From Tetradesmus obliquus (taxonomy: Eukaryota > Chlorophyta > Chlorophyceae > Sphaeropleales > Scenedesmaceae), in contig CP126206.1 of NCBI GenBank assembly GCA_030272155.1, positions 930,001-994,000 of the forward strand: a stretch of DNA of 64,000 nt. The letters are read 5' to 3'. The translations under genes and the position numbers were made by a program. Below the pieces are notes generated by a model. The model saw nothing but the letters and a program-made list of their open reading frames with translations, searched no databases and had not been told where the DNA came from. This document shows, piece after piece, positions 1 to 13,200 of this stretch. The stretch's first letter is position 1. Each line of letters starts with the position of its first letter.

Positions 1-129
1 CAATGTTGTTGCCCGTAAACAAAGGATTTGCAGGGTTACTCTGGCTATCATCAGCCTTTCTGAACGACACAAGCGCACAAAACATCTCGCGGGCCCGCTT
101 GCCGAGTCGCTGTTTAGATAACGTTGTAA

Positions 130-1228
130 ATGCCTAAAACTAAAACAGAACGTTACAATGCTTACGAAGATGCCCCCAAGCGCCCGTCAAATAGCGTGCC
201 TGGAGAAGTGGAGAGGCACTGCCCCGTCTGCGGCGCCTGGGATGACTGCAGCAGCTCCACATGGTACAGGAAACATGTAACTGGCAAATGCAACTCAAAG
301 AACACGCGACAGGGTGCAGGTACGGCATGCCTACCAACTGCAGTAAAACTTGCAGGTGTCACTTACCAGCCGGCAGGCTCAGCATTCGCTAGCGTCACCA
401 AGCAGGCACAATGGCCAACAGCTGGCTTAGTGCGCGGCTGCTGTCCAGCGCTTGTTTTCTTGCAGCTCCCAGGGCGGGTTCCTGCTGTTGTAGCTCACAC
501 AGCTGCACCATCTGCAGGTGTGCAGCAGGAGGCTGTTGGTGCCAGCCCAGGACAACAGAGAGGAGCAGCAGCAGCGTCAGCAGCAGCAAGAGCAGCAGCA
601 GCAGCTGCATCAGCAGCAGCTGGAGCAGTATCACCACCAGCAGCAGCAGCAGCAACACCACCACCAGCGGCTTCTCATGCGCTTGCAGGAACAGGCCGGA
701 CGCAGCACTCAGCGCTGCACATGCGGCTTCCTTGGCTGCACCAGCTGCCAGCAGCACAGATCAACTGCTGTGGTGAAGCACTGCGAGTGCAAGCCAGACA
801 GCTGCCGCATCATGGCATGCGCAGCGCCCGCTTGCGCACACATTCTCTTGAAGCCGCGGCGCTGCGCTGTGCCTGTTAGACAACAGGGGATGAGCCGCAT
901 GGTGGCGCAGAAGACATTCTTGTCAGCATTCAAACCGCTGCCACATCCGCTTCTCATGCGCTTGCAGGAACAGACCGGACGCAGCACTCAGCGCTGCACA
1001 TGCGGCTTCCTTGGCTGCACCAGCTGCCAGCAGCACAGATCAACTGCTGTGGTGAAGCACTGCAAGTGCAAGCCAGACAGCTGCCGCAGCATGGCATGCG
1101 CAGCGCCCGCTTGCGCACACATTCTCTTGATGCCGCGGCGCTGCGCTGTGCCTGTTGGACAACAAGGCATGAGCCTCAAGGTGGCGCAGAGCACATTCAT
1201 GTCAGCATCAAAACTGCTGCCACATTAG
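130..1228 (+). CDS. Candidate zinc-finger and Gln-rich gene running into a satellite array
   Basis: I do not recognise this gene. An ATG at 130 opens about 61 codons with a possible zinc-binding pattern (CPVCGAWDDC, then H and C in HVTGKC), ending at a plausible donor near 313. A second open stretch from about 518 is rich in Gln and His (QQQQLHQQQLEQYHH) and continues without a stop through the first satellite unit and most of the second, to a stop at 1228. The satellite-coded part is Cys-rich (CTCGFLGCTSC, CECKPDSC). One reading is that an exon of this gene was the seed of the 279-bp array. The alternative is that only the first exon is real and the rest is chance openness. The splice joining the two parts is not certain. 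Confidence 0.33.
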
Positions 1229-4200
1229 CCGCAAATGCGCTTGCAGGAACAGGCCGGACGCAGCACTCAGCGCTGCACATGCGGCTTCCTTGGCTGCACC
1301 AGCTGCCAGCAGCACAGATCAACTGCTGTGGTGAAGCACTGCGAGTGCAAGCCAGACAGCTGCCGCAGCATGGCATGCGCAGCGCCCGCTTGCGCACACA
1401 TTCTCTTGATGCCGCGGCGCTGCGCTGTGCCTGTTAGACAACAGGGGATGAGCCGCATGGTGGCGCAGAAGACATTCTTGTCAGCATTCAAACCGCTGCC
1501 ACATCCGCTTCTCATGCGGTTGCAGGAACAGGCCGGACGCAGCACTCAGCGCTGCACATGCGGCTTCCTTGGCTGCACCAGCTGCCAGCAGCACAGATCA
1601 ACTGCTGTGGTGAAGCACTGCAAGTGCAAGCCAGACAGCTGCCGCAGCATGGCATGCGCAGCGCCCGCTTGCGCACACATTCTCTTGATGCCGCGGCGCT
1701 GCGCTGTGCCTGTTAGACAACAAGGCATGAGCCTCAAGGTGGCGCAGAGCACATTCATGTCAGCATCAAAACTGCTGCCACATTAGCCGCAAATGCGCTT
1801 GCAGGAACAGGCCGGACGCAGCACTCAGCGCTGCACATGCGGCTTCCTTGGCTGCACCAGCTGCCAGCAGCACAGATCAACTGCTGTGGTGAAGCACTGC
1901 AAGTGCAAGCCAGACAGCTGCCGCATCATGGCATGCGCAGCGCCCGCTTGCGCACACATTCTCTTGAAGCCGGCGCTGCGCTGTGCCTGTTAGACAACAG
2001 GGGATGAGCCGCATGGTGGCGCAGAAGACATTCTTGTCAGCATTCAAACCGCTGCCACATCCGCTTCTCATGCGCTTGCAGGAACAGACCGGACGCAGCA
2101 CTCAGCGCTGCACATGCGGCTTGCTTGGCTGCACCAGCTGCCAGCAGCCCAGATCAACTGCTGTGGTGAAGCACTGCGAGTGCAAGCCAGACAGCTGCCG
2201 CAGCATGGCATGCGCAGCGCCCGATTGCGCACACATTCTCTTGATGCCGCGGCGCTGCGCTGTGCCTGTTAGACAACAGGGGATGAGCCGCATGGTGGCG
2301 CAGAAGACATTCTTGTCAGCATTCAAACCGCTGCCACATCCGCTTCTCATGCGCTTGCAGGAACAGGCCGGACGCAGCACTCAGCGCTGCACATGCGGCT
2401 TCCTTGGCTGCACCAGCTGCCAGCAGCACAGATCAACTGCTGTGGTGAAGCACTGCGAGTGCAAGCCAGACAGCTGCCGCAGCATGGCATGCGCAGCGCC
2501 CGCTTGCGCACACATTCTCTTGATGCCGCGGCGCTGCGCTGTGCCTGTTAGACAACAGGGGATGAGCCGCATGGTGGCGCAGAAGACATTCTTGTCAGCA
2601 TTCAAACCGCTGCCACATCCGCTTCTCATGCGCTTGCAGGAACAGGCCGGACGCAGCACTCAGCGCTGCACATGCGGCTTCCTTGGCTGCACCAGCTGCC
2701 AGCAGCACAGATCAACTGCTGTGGTGAAGCACTGCGAGTGCAAGCCAGACAGCTGCCGCAGCATGGCATGCGCAGCGCCCGCTTGCGCACACATTCTCTT
2801 GATGCCGCGGCGCTGCGCTGTGCCTGTTAGACAACAAGGCATGAGCCTCAAGGTGGCGCAGAGCACATTCATGTCAGCATCAGAACTGCTGCCACATTAG
2901 CCGCAAATGCGCTTGCAGGAACAGGCCGGACGCAGCACTCAGCGCTGCACATGCGGCTTCCTTGGCTGCACCAGCTGCCAGCAGCACAGATCAACTGCTG
3001 TGGTGAAGCACTGCAAGTGCAAGCCAGACAGCTGCCGCAGCATGGCATGCGCAGCGCCCGCTTGCGCACACATTCTCTTGATGCCGCGGCGCTGCGCTGT
3101 GCCTGTTAGACAACAGGGGATGAGCCGCATGGTGGCGCAGAAGACATTCTTGTCAGCATTCAAACCGCTGCCACATCCGCTTCTCATGCGCTTGCAGGAA
3201 CAGGCCGGACGCAGCACTCAGCGCTGCACATGCGGCTTCCTTGGCTGCACCAGCTGCCAGCAGCACAGATCAACTGCTGTGGTGAAGCACTGCGAGTGCA
3301 AGCCAGACAGCTGCCGCAGCATGGCATGCGCAGCGCCCGCTTGCACACACATTCTCTTGATGCCGCGGCGCGGCGCTGTGCCTGTTAGACAACAGGGGAT
3401 GAGCCGCATGGTGGCGCAGAAGACATTCTTGTCAGCATTCAAACCGCTGCCACATCCGCTTCTCATGCGCTTGCAGGAACAGACCGGACGCAGCACTCAG
3501 CGCTGCACATGCGGCTTGCTTGGCTGCACCAGGCCCAGATCAACTGCTGTGGTGAAGCACTGCGAGTGCAAGCCAGACAGCTGCCGCAGCATGGCATGCG
3601 CAGCGCCCGATTGCGCACACATTCTCTTGATGCCGCGGCGCTGCGCTGTGCCTGTTAGACAACAGGGGATGAGCCGCATGGTGGCGCAGAAGACATTCTT
3701 GTCAGCATTCAAACCGCTGCCACATCCGCTTCTCATGCGCTTGCAGGAACAGGCCGGACGCAGCACTCAGCGCTGCACATGCGGCTTCCTTGGCTGCACC
3801 AGCTGCCAGCAGCACAGATCAACTGCTGTGGTGAAGCACTGCGAGTGCAAGCCAGACAGCTGCCGCAGCATGGCATGCGCAGCGCCCGCTTGCGCACACA
3901 TTCTCTTGATGCCGCGGCGCTGCGCTGTGCCTGTTAGACAACAAGGCATGAGCCTCAAGGTGGCGCAGAGCACATTCATGTCAGCATCAAAACTGCTGCC
4001 ACATTAGCCGCAAATGCGCTTGCAGGAACAGGCCGGACGCAGCACTCAGCGCTGCACATGCGGCTTCCTTGGCTGCACCAGCTGCCAGCAGCACAGATCA
4101 ACTGCTGTGGTGAAGCACTGCGAGTGCAAGCCAGACAGCTGCCGCAGCATGGCATGCGCAGCGCCCGCTTGCGCACACATTCTCTTGATGCCGCGGCGCT

Positions 4201-5533
4201 GCGCTGTGCCTGTTAGACAACAAGGCATGAGCCTCAAGGTGGCGCAGAGCACATTCATGTCAGCATCAAAACTGCTGCCACATTAGCCGCAAATGCGCTT
4301 GCAGGAACAGGCCGGACGCAGCACTCAGCGCTGCACATGCGGCTTCCTTGGCTGCACCAGCTGCCAGCAGCACAGATCAACTGCTGTGGTGAAGCACTGC
4401 GAGTGCAAGCCAGACAGCTGCCGCAGCATGGCATGCGCAGCGCCCGCTTGCGCACACATTCTCTTGATGCCGCGGCGCTGCGCTGTGCCTGTTAGACAAC
4501 AGGGCATGAGCCTCAAGGTGGCGCAGAACACGTTCATGTCAGCATCAAACCGCTGCCACATCCGCTTCTCATGCGCTTGCAGGAACAGGCCGGACGCAGC
4601 ACTCAGCGCTGCACATGCGGCTTCCTTGGCTGCACCAGCTGCCAGCAGCACAGATCAACTGCTGTGGTGAAGCACTGCGAGTGCAAGCCAGACAGCTGCC
4701 GCAGCATGGCATGCGCAGCGCCCACTTGCACACACATTCTCTTGATGCCGCGGCGCTGCGCTGTGCCTGTTAGACAACAGGGGATGAGCCGCATGGTGGC
4801 GCAGAAGACATTCTTGTCAGCATTCAAACCGCTGCCACATCCGCTTCTCATGCGCTTGCAGGAACAGGCCGGACGCAGCACTCAGCGCTGCACATGCGGC
4901 TTCCTTGGCTGCACCAGCTGCCAGCAGCACAGATCAACTGCTGTGGTGAAGCACTGCGAGTGCAAGCCAGACAGCTGCCGCAGCATGGCATGCGCAGCGC
5001 CCGCTTGCGCACACATTCTCTTGATGCCGCGGCGCTGCGCTGTGCCTGTTAGACAACAAGGCATGAGCCTCAAGGTGGCGCAGAGCACATTCATGTCAGC
5101 ATCAAAACTGCTGCCACATTAGCCGCAAATGCGCTTGCAGGAACAGGCCGGACGCAGCACTCAGCGCTGCACATGCGGCTTCCTTGGCTGCACCAGCTGC
5201 CAGCAGCACAGATCAACTGCTGTGGTGAAGCACTGCAAGTGCAAGCCAGACAGCTGCCGCAGCATGGCATGCGCAGCGCCCGCTTGCGCACACATTCTCT
5301 TGATGCCGCGGCACTGCGCTGTGCCTGTTAGACAACAAGGTATGAGCCTCAAGGTGGCGCAGAGCACATTCATGTCAGCATCAAAACTGCTGCCACATTA
5401 GCCGCAAATGCGCTTGCAGGAACAGGCAGGACGCAGCACTCAGCGCTGCACATGCGGCTTCCTTGGCTGCACCAGCTGCCAGCAGCACAGATCAACTGCT
5501 TTGGTGAAGCACTGCGAGTGCAAGCCAGACAGC
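669..5533. repeat. 279-bp tandem satellite, about 17.4 copies
   Basis: Units can be indexed by the string ATGCGCTTGCAGGAACAG at 677, 956, 1235, 1514, 1793, 2070, 2349, 2628, 2907, 3186, 3465, 3735, 4014, 4293, 4571, 4850, 5129 and 5408; the last is truncated near 5,533. Spacing is 279 bp except for units of 277, 270 and 278 bp. Two unit types differ over the last 80 bp. Type A ends in AAACCGCTGCCACATCCG. Type B ends in AAACTGCTGCCACATTAGCC, with a TAG in the long plus frame. The order is roughly A B A B A A A B A A A B B B/A A B B. The 278-bp unit joins the two types. Because 279 is divisible by 3, long open frames persist through consecutive type A units (up to 366 codons), but the 277 and 278-bp units break frame, so coding selection is not shown. 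Confidence 0.95.
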
Positions 5534-5666
5534 TTCATTCATTCATTCATTCGCTCATACACGTGCGCTTGCCCTTCCATGCATTTTACATCAAATATGC
5601 GTAGATCTTCTACCTTGTAACACACCCAAACACGCGCACACACAAACACAGGGCTGCACAGAAGCG

Positions 5667-8600
5667 CAAGACACTGTGCCGCAGGCTGCGGCTCAACCTG
5701 GCGCCATTGCTGCCATTTAGCAGCCGAATGAACGAATGTGCTACGCGTGGTGTGATCACACTCAACACCCGCGCAAGCAAAGGCAGGGGACGTTTATGGC
5801 GATGAGGACACCTCATGCGCCTCCACGCCTCCTCCCTTTCCCAGCAGCTGCCCAAACAGCTGCGCACACAGTGCAGATGCTGTTCTGTCAGCGGTGAGCA
5901 GCAATGATTGATTGCTGCTGTGTATGGGGCGCCAGCGCACACTGGCCACCTGCTTGCAGGCACACACATGCCCCAGCTTGCTCCAGCTGCGCTGCGCTGC
6001 CTGGCCACCGTCACAGCAGCGCGAGACACCTGCGGCTCAACCTGGCCCCATTGCTGCCATTTAGCAGCTGTATGAATGAATGTGCTACGCCTGATGTGAT
6101 CACACTCAACACCCGCGTAAAGGCATGGGACGTTTATGGCGATGAGGACACCTCATGCGCCTCCACGCCTCCTCCCTTTCCCAGCAGCTGCCCAAACAGC
6201 TGCGCACACAGCGCAGATGCTGTTCTGCCAGCGGTGAGCAGCAATGATAGACCGCTGCTGTGCATGGGGCGCCAGCGCACACTGGCCACCTGCTTGCAGG
6301 CACACACATGCCCCAGCTTGCTCCGGCTGCGCTGCGCTGCCTGGCCACCGTCACAGCAGCGCAAGACACCTGCGGCTCAACCTGGCGCCATTGCCGGCAA
6401 CCCAGCAGCCGAATGAACGAATGTGCTACGCGTGGTGTGATCACACTCAACACCCGCGCAAGCAAAGGCAGGGGACGTTTATGGCGATGAGGACACCTCA
6501 TGCGCCTCCACGCCTCCTCCCTTTCCCAGCAGCTGCCCAAACAGCTGCGCACACAGCGCAGATGCTGTTCTGCCAGCGGTGAGCAGCAATGATTGATTGC
6601 TGCTGTGTATGGGGCGCCAGCGCACACTAGCCACCTGCTTGCAGGCACACACATGCCCCAGCTTGCTCCAGCTGCGCTGCGCTGCCTGGCCACCGTCACA
6701 GCAGCGCGAGACACCTGCGGCTCAACCTGGCGCCATTGCTGCCATTTAGCAGCTGAATGAATGAATGTGCTACGCCTGATGTGATCACACTCAACACCCG
6801 CGTAAAGGCATGGGGCGTTTATGGCGATGAGGACACCTCATGCGCCTCCACGCCTCCTCCCTTTCCCAGCAGCTGCCCAAACAGCTGCGCACACAGCGCA
6901 GATGCTGTTCTGCCAGCGGTAAGCAGCAATGATAGACCGCTGCTGTGCATGCGGCGCCAGCGCACACTGGCCACCTGCTTGCAGGCACACACATGCCCCA
7001 GCTTGCTCCGGCTGCGCTGCGCTGCCTGGCCACCGTCACAGCAGCGCAAGACACCTGCGGCTCAACCTGGCGCCATTGCCGGCAACCCAGCAGCCGAATG
7101 AACGAATGTGCTACGCGTGGTGTGATCACACTCAACACCCGCGCAAGCAAAGGCAGGGGACGTTTATGGCGATGAGGACACCTCATGCGCCTCCACGCCT
7201 CCTCCCTTTCCCAGCAGCTGCCCAAACAGCTGCGCACACAGCGCAGATGCTGTTCTGTCAGCGGTGAGCAGCAATGATTGATTGCTGCTGTGTATGGGGC
7301 GCCAGCGCACACTAGCCACCTGCTTGCAGGCACACACATGCCCCAGCTTGCTCCAGCTGCGCTGCGCTGCCTGGCCACCGTCACAGCAGCGCGAGACACC
7401 TGCGGCTCAACCTGGCGCCATTGCCTGCAACCCAGCAGCCGAATGAACGAATGTGCTACGCGTGGTGTGATCACACTCAACACCCGCGCAAGCAAAGGCA
7501 GGGGACGTTTATGGCGATGAGGACACCTCATGCGCCTCCACGCCTCCTCCCTTTCCCAGCAGCTGCCCAAACAGCTGCGCACACAGCGCAGATGCTGTTC
7601 TGCCAGCGGTGAGCAGCAATGATAGACCGCTGCTGTGCATGCGGCGCCAGCGCACACTGGCCACCTGCTTGCAGGCACACACATGCCCCAGCTTGCTCCG
7701 GCTGCGCTGCGCTGCCTGGCCACCGTCACAGCAGCGCAAGACACCTGCGGCTCAACCTGGCGCCATTGCCGGCAACCCAGCAGCCGAATGAACGAATGTG
7801 CTACGCGTGGTGTGATCACACTCAACACCCGCGCAAGCAAAGGCAGGGGACGTTTATGGCGATGAGGACACCTCATGCGCCTCCACGCCTCCTCCCTTTC
7901 CCAGCAGCTGCCCAAACAGCTGGGCACACAGCGCAGATGCTGTTCTGTCAGCGGTGAGCAGCAATGATTGATTGCTGCTGTGTATGGGGCGCCAGCGCAC
8001 ACTGGCCACCTGCTTGCAGGCACACACATGCCCCAGCTTGCTCCAGCTGCGCTGCGCTGCCTGGCCACCGTCACAGCAGCGCGAGACACCTGCGGCTCAA
8101 CCTGGCGCCATTGCTGCCATTTAGCAGCTGAATGAATGAATGTGCTACGCGTGGTGTGATCACACTCAACACCCGCGTAAAGGCATGGGGCGTTTATGGC
8201 GATGAGGACACCTCATGCGCCTCCACGCCTCCTCCCTTTCCCAGCAGCTGCCCAAACAGCTGCGCACACAGCGCAGATGCTGTTCTGCCAGCGGTGAGCA
8301 GCAATGATAGACCGCTGCTGTGCATGCGGCGCCAGCGCACACTGGCCACCTGCTTGCAGGCACACACATGCCCCAGCTTGCTCCGGCTGCGCTGCGCTGC
8401 CTGGCCACCGTCACAGCAGCGCAAGACACCTGCGGCTCAACCTGGCGCCATTGCCGGCAACCCAGCAGCCGAATGAACGAATGTGCTACGCGTGGTGTGA
8501 TCACACTCAACACCCGCGCAAGCAAAGGCAGGGGACGTTTATGGCGATGAGGACACCTCATGCGCCTCCACGCCTCCTCCCTTTCCCAGCAGCTGCCCAA

Positions 8601-8990
8601 ACAGCTGCGCACACAGCGCAGATGCTGTTCTGTCAGCGGTGAGCAGCAATGATTGATTGCTGCTGTGTATGGGGCGCCAGCGCACACTGGCCACCTGCTT
8701 GCAGGCACACACATGCCCCAGCTTGCTCCAGCTGCGCTGCGCTGCCTGGCCAGGCCATGGCCATTGTCACAGCAGCGCAAAACGCCTGCGGCGCAACCTA
8801 GTGTCATTGACTGCACCCCAGCGGCTGAATGAATGACTAGCTTCGCGTTGTGTGTTCACACGCAACGCCCGCATAACTCAAGGAAGGGTGTGTGTGTAGC
8901 GATATCGCATCATCGATGAGGACACCTCATGCGCCTCCACGCCTCCCACCATGCCCAGCAGCTGCCCAAACAGCTGCGCACACATTGTCT
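5667..8990. repeat. 340/345-bp tandem satellite, about 9.5 copies
   Basis: The marker GATGAGGACACCTCATGCGC occurs at 5801, 6141, 6486, 6826, 7171, 7516, 7861, 8201 and 8546, and in a diverged unit at 8915. Spacings are 340 or 345 bp and follow two subtypes: GTAAAGGCATGGG with CTGCCATTTAGCAGCTG (340) and GCAAGCAAAGGCAGGGG with CCGGCAACCCAGCAGCCG (345). Units also contain GAATGAATGAATG. The last unit is diverged and fades out near 9,000. It shares no obvious unit with the 279-bp array that precedes it. A 432-codon open frame on the minus strand (6791-8089) is a by-product of runs of 345-bp units. Confidence 0.93.
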
Positions 8991-8999
8991 TTGCTCCTG

Positions 9000-9645
9000 T
9001 GAAGCAGGGCTGCCATTTATTTTCCGTTTGTGTAGGCATGCAGGGTGTGCGCATTGTGTGCTTCCCTGTCATGCATATGATACCCTCTTTCTCTCAGTCA
9101 CCGCTTACTATGTTATCGGCTTGCTGTGGTATGCAGCCATACAAGCCGACAGGCTGCGGCCTGGGATACCTTTGGTTTGACTGAATTGTGTGAACACGTC
9201 AAGACTCAAGGCTCTGGAGCTGCTCTCGTGCATCCCATTGTCGCGTCTGCTGCTGCTGCCTGCAATGTTTGGAGGTGTTGACGTATATTAGACTGCACAG
9301 AAGCAGCAGTTTGATCTGCTGGATCTCTGGAGAGATGTCAGCAATGCAAGAGCAACGCAGGTACCTGCACCGGTGCAGCCCCTGAGAAAAGTATCAGGCG
9401 GGTATACCAATGAGCATCAAACTCAAAGTCGACTGATGTAATAATTTCTTTTTCAGGTTGGTGAGCTAGCAATCACATAGTCTATATGGCACTGCTGGCC
9501 CAGATGTTATGTAACAGCTGCAGCTGTGTCGTTTAAACCACAGATCAAGATGACAAGTGATTCATCACTAACTTCGACCAAGGCGCTCGACGCTTTGCGC
9601 TCCCGTGTTATGCTTTGTAGATGGGTTTGAAATGATCGGCTGAAC
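9000..9645. other. Intergenic stretch, no feature recognised
   Basis: This unique sequence lies between the end of the satellite and the next gene. It is less repetitive than its surroundings and contains no open frame that I can support. It presumably carries the promoter and 5' leader of the gene starting at 9,646. Confidence 0.5.
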
Positions 9646-10177
9646 ATGGCAGCAACTCATGATGATCACTTGGACGCCATTGTGTTTGACATCGACGGCC
9701 ACAAGCTTCTAAAAATCGCATGGGTCTATGAAGAGAACGATGGCCTAGACACAGTTTATGAGGAGGTGTGGGGCGAGATCAAGAAGGCAACACGCGCAGC
9801 AAGCGAGGACGACCTCCAGATCATCACAGCCAAGGGGGCGATACCCCTGCGCAGATGCCTGCAGAAGGCGCTGCAGGGCAACGCAGCAGTAGTTTCCACA
9901 ATAGACGATGGGCAGCTGATGCTCAAGGTGGAGGTGCTAGGCAAGGTGGCAGGCAACGGGAGGGCCACAGGTAAAGCAGCTGGATGTGCAGGCAGGATGC
10001 CTGAGGCAGCTGCACCAGTTACCCAAGCTCAACGCCCCAAGCAGCAGCACAGTACCACGCACATCCATGTTCATATGTCACCTAAGCTGGTGCTATGCAC
10101 TGCAGGTGCCAGCAGGGCCAGGAGCACAGGCAGGAGTATGGCCAGGCAGGCCAGCAGCAGCAGCGCAGCAGCAACGT

Positions 10178-10221
<44 letters not shown>

Positions 10222-13200
10222 CCAGGAGGCGCAGAAAGACCAGCGGCTGAGGACAAGTCAAGCAAGCTGCTTTCAAGAGTGTTTGTCATGTGGCCGAAGC
10301 ACACACAGACTGTGCTGGTACGAACATGCACATACACAGCTCTGGATATGGCACACTATGTTCGGTCACAGAACAGTTGAAGCAAATGCATATGCGCGTG
10401 CTTCCCAGCTCAAAGCGCGCATGCTGCAGCACTCAGCAGCTTCAAGCAACAGCACCTGCAAACAACAGCAACTGCAAGAGCTGTGTCGTTGTTGCGCTTC
10501 ACCTTGCGCAGTATGCTGCTTTTGCCCGCAGCAATTATGCATGCACTGTATGCATACGTGCAGTGACGCTGTGTTGTGCGTGTGCAGGCGTTCATGACCA
10601 CAAGCGACGGCAACCCAGATCTGGATGACATGGGCAACCCCAAGGTGGACCACAAGAACAGCTGCTACAAGGGGCAGTGCATCAAGGTGTCCGAGAAGGA
10701 CCTGGTGTGGGAGCCGCTGCGCCTGGCCATTGTCCAGGTGATGGAGGACGTGTTCGGCGTGAGCACCCAAGATGCTGCAGAGAAGATCAGAAAGTGAGTG
10801 GCAGCATGCTTTCCAGAGGAAGGCCATTGTTTTACAGTTGTCCTTCTATAGCTTTGCAGCTCTTGCATCAGTCAAAGTCTTGTGATCAGATGCACAAGTG
10901 CACCAGAGAGCAAGGAGGGGCGGGTTCTGACTTAGAGGCTGCGACCGTTTTTGTAGCCGATGACCACACAACGTTGCACTTGAGAACTTGCAATCACCAA
11001 GAAAAAATGTCGGATGCTACAGTTGCTGCCACCTCCCTTGCTGCCGCAGGAAAGCCTCCCAGCAGGCCAAGACCATTGAGCACGCCCATGCAGCGGCTGA
11101 TGCTGCCAAGACAGCAGCTATTGCGGAGATGTTGAGGGCAGCAGAACATGGCAGCATGGGCGCAGAGGCAGCAGACGAGATCAGCGAAGCAGTGGAGGCA
11201 GCAGTGGCTGCTGCAGTGCCAGCCACCGTCACAAAGCGCAAAGATCTCGCGGCAGCTGAAGCAGCAGCAGATGCCTGGAAAGAGAGCTTCTGGGAGCTGT
11301 ACGAGCGACGGCACGAGCAGCCTGCGCCACTGCAAGAGCAGCTGCTGCCGTTCGCAAAGCTCGCGGACAAGGCAGCTGAGCGGCGCGCAGCGACAGCACA
11401 GGGTGCCACAGATGAGGAGTTCGCACGCGCCCTGGGCGAGACTGCAGAGCTGGCCAGCCAACAGCCTGCACCTGGCAGCCTGGTCGCCCGCTGGTTCCCA
11501 GATCAGGTGAAATGACAAACACATTGTCAAGACAGCAGCATTTTGGAAGTGTCTTTAGCTCTGTGATGGTGAAGTGCTTTCGTAATAGCATCTGCTGGTG
11601 TATGAAGTGCAAGTGCTGGTTGGCAAGATGCACTGAAAGTATTTCAAATATCAACCACAATCAGGGCACATAAGCGTATCGTGCTCTACCTCATGTATGA
11701 TCTATCTTGCTGCACCGCTGCAGGCTCTGGGCGGCGCTGCAGATGTTCCAAGGCACAGCGCTGGAGCAGCAACAGCAGGGCACGAAAAGGTGGGCTACAC
11801 AGTTGTGCAGAGTCATGCAAGGCAGCATGGGTGGTGTGTGCCAAAGGCGCCACACATTCAACGTTGCTCTGACAGCAGCAACAGCGGCAACAGCGAAAGC
11901 AGCTAACAAACATGCTTGATGCTATTGTTTCTTGTGTGAGATGTGTCTGGCTGATACCGGCAGCAAGATATAATCTGCCACAGCGCAAGCTTAAGGCTCA
12001 GCAAGCTTATTGACTGTTGATGTGCACAGCTGCTGAGCTTGCTCTTCTGCTTGTGTTTTTGTCTGCATGTGGCACGCGTTCATTTTTTGCTGTGTACCTA
12101 CAGACAGCAGACACAGCTGCTGGCGGCACCGCAGGAGCGGAGCAGCACCGGGTGAGTGACACCATCCTTCTGCTGCAGTGACGGCCTATGCAATGGTACA
12201 TCTTCCTGCAAACTGCAGCAGCACAATCACAACTGCAATCGTATATTTCGACAGGCGGTAAGAAGTGGTGTTTTTTTTTCGGTTGGAACCAGCATGAATG
12301 TTGGGGGCATTAGTACAGCAACAGTGCAGAATGCAGCAACAACATCATCAGCTGCTGTGCATTCCATATGAAAACTTCAGAAAAATGCTGATGCTTAATT
12401 TGCACTCGTTTGTTTTGTTGTTACCACACCAATGCAGGCACCCTCACAGTCCTCAGCAGCTGCTGCGCAGCGGCAATGTACAGTTGCCAGCGCAGCTGCA
12501 GCAGTTGAGCCAGCAGCAACGCCTGCAGGGGCAGCAGCAGCAGCAGCATGATGAGACGCAGAGCCTCGACAGCGCTGTGGCTGCTGGGGTAGGCAGCCAC
12601 GCCTCCAGCACAGCACCCAGCAGGCGTGCTGTGCATGACCAGCACCCACGGTCTGCAGCTGCACCTGCCGCAGCTAGTGCAGCTGGTGCTGGCAAGGGCT
12701 CACATGGCGGTGCTGCTTGGAAGAACCTGAACAAGCTGCTAGGCGCGCATCACGTGCCTCCAGAGTTGGTGCAGGAGATTGGACTGGCCAGGGTGAGCTG
12801 TCTGGTGACACTTGATTCAGCATGCTGCTTTTGAAATTTTTAATCTTTTCTTTCTCTGGTGTGTTGTCCAGGTTTCCTGTGAGTCTGCAGAGAGCACCAA
12901 AACAGGCGCAGTCACCTTTGTCTCTTCAACTTGAAATTCCCACACGGCGCATGCAGCTACATGGTGGTTTGGAACATATGACACTGCTCTGGTAAGTCAT
13001 TGCGTCCTGACTGCAAAGGATAGGCGTGACAACGATCGATGGCAGCCAAATGACCACGCGTTGCAATATCAACACTGCACACTTACTGTTGCTGTACAGG
13101 TCCAAGTTTTACATAGCGTCTCTGACAGACATGCATACACTGCCATCAGTGCTGCTGCAACTGTTGTCCCGCTGCACTTGCAGGAACACATGTCAAGTGC

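Noticed and set aside
6791-8089. 432-codon open frame on the minus strand
   Set aside because: It exists only because several 345-bp units (divisible by three) follow each other. It shows satellite periodicity, and the 340-bp units break it.
669-8990. CRISPR-like array
   Set aside because: The repeats are hundreds of bases long and contiguous, with no unique spacers, in a eukaryotic context.
12849-12935. Extra exon VSCESAESTKTGAVTF in the Gln-rich gene
   Set aside because: It has an acceptor-like start but meets a stop. Direct joining of 12,792 to 13,282 keeps phase and continues the frame.
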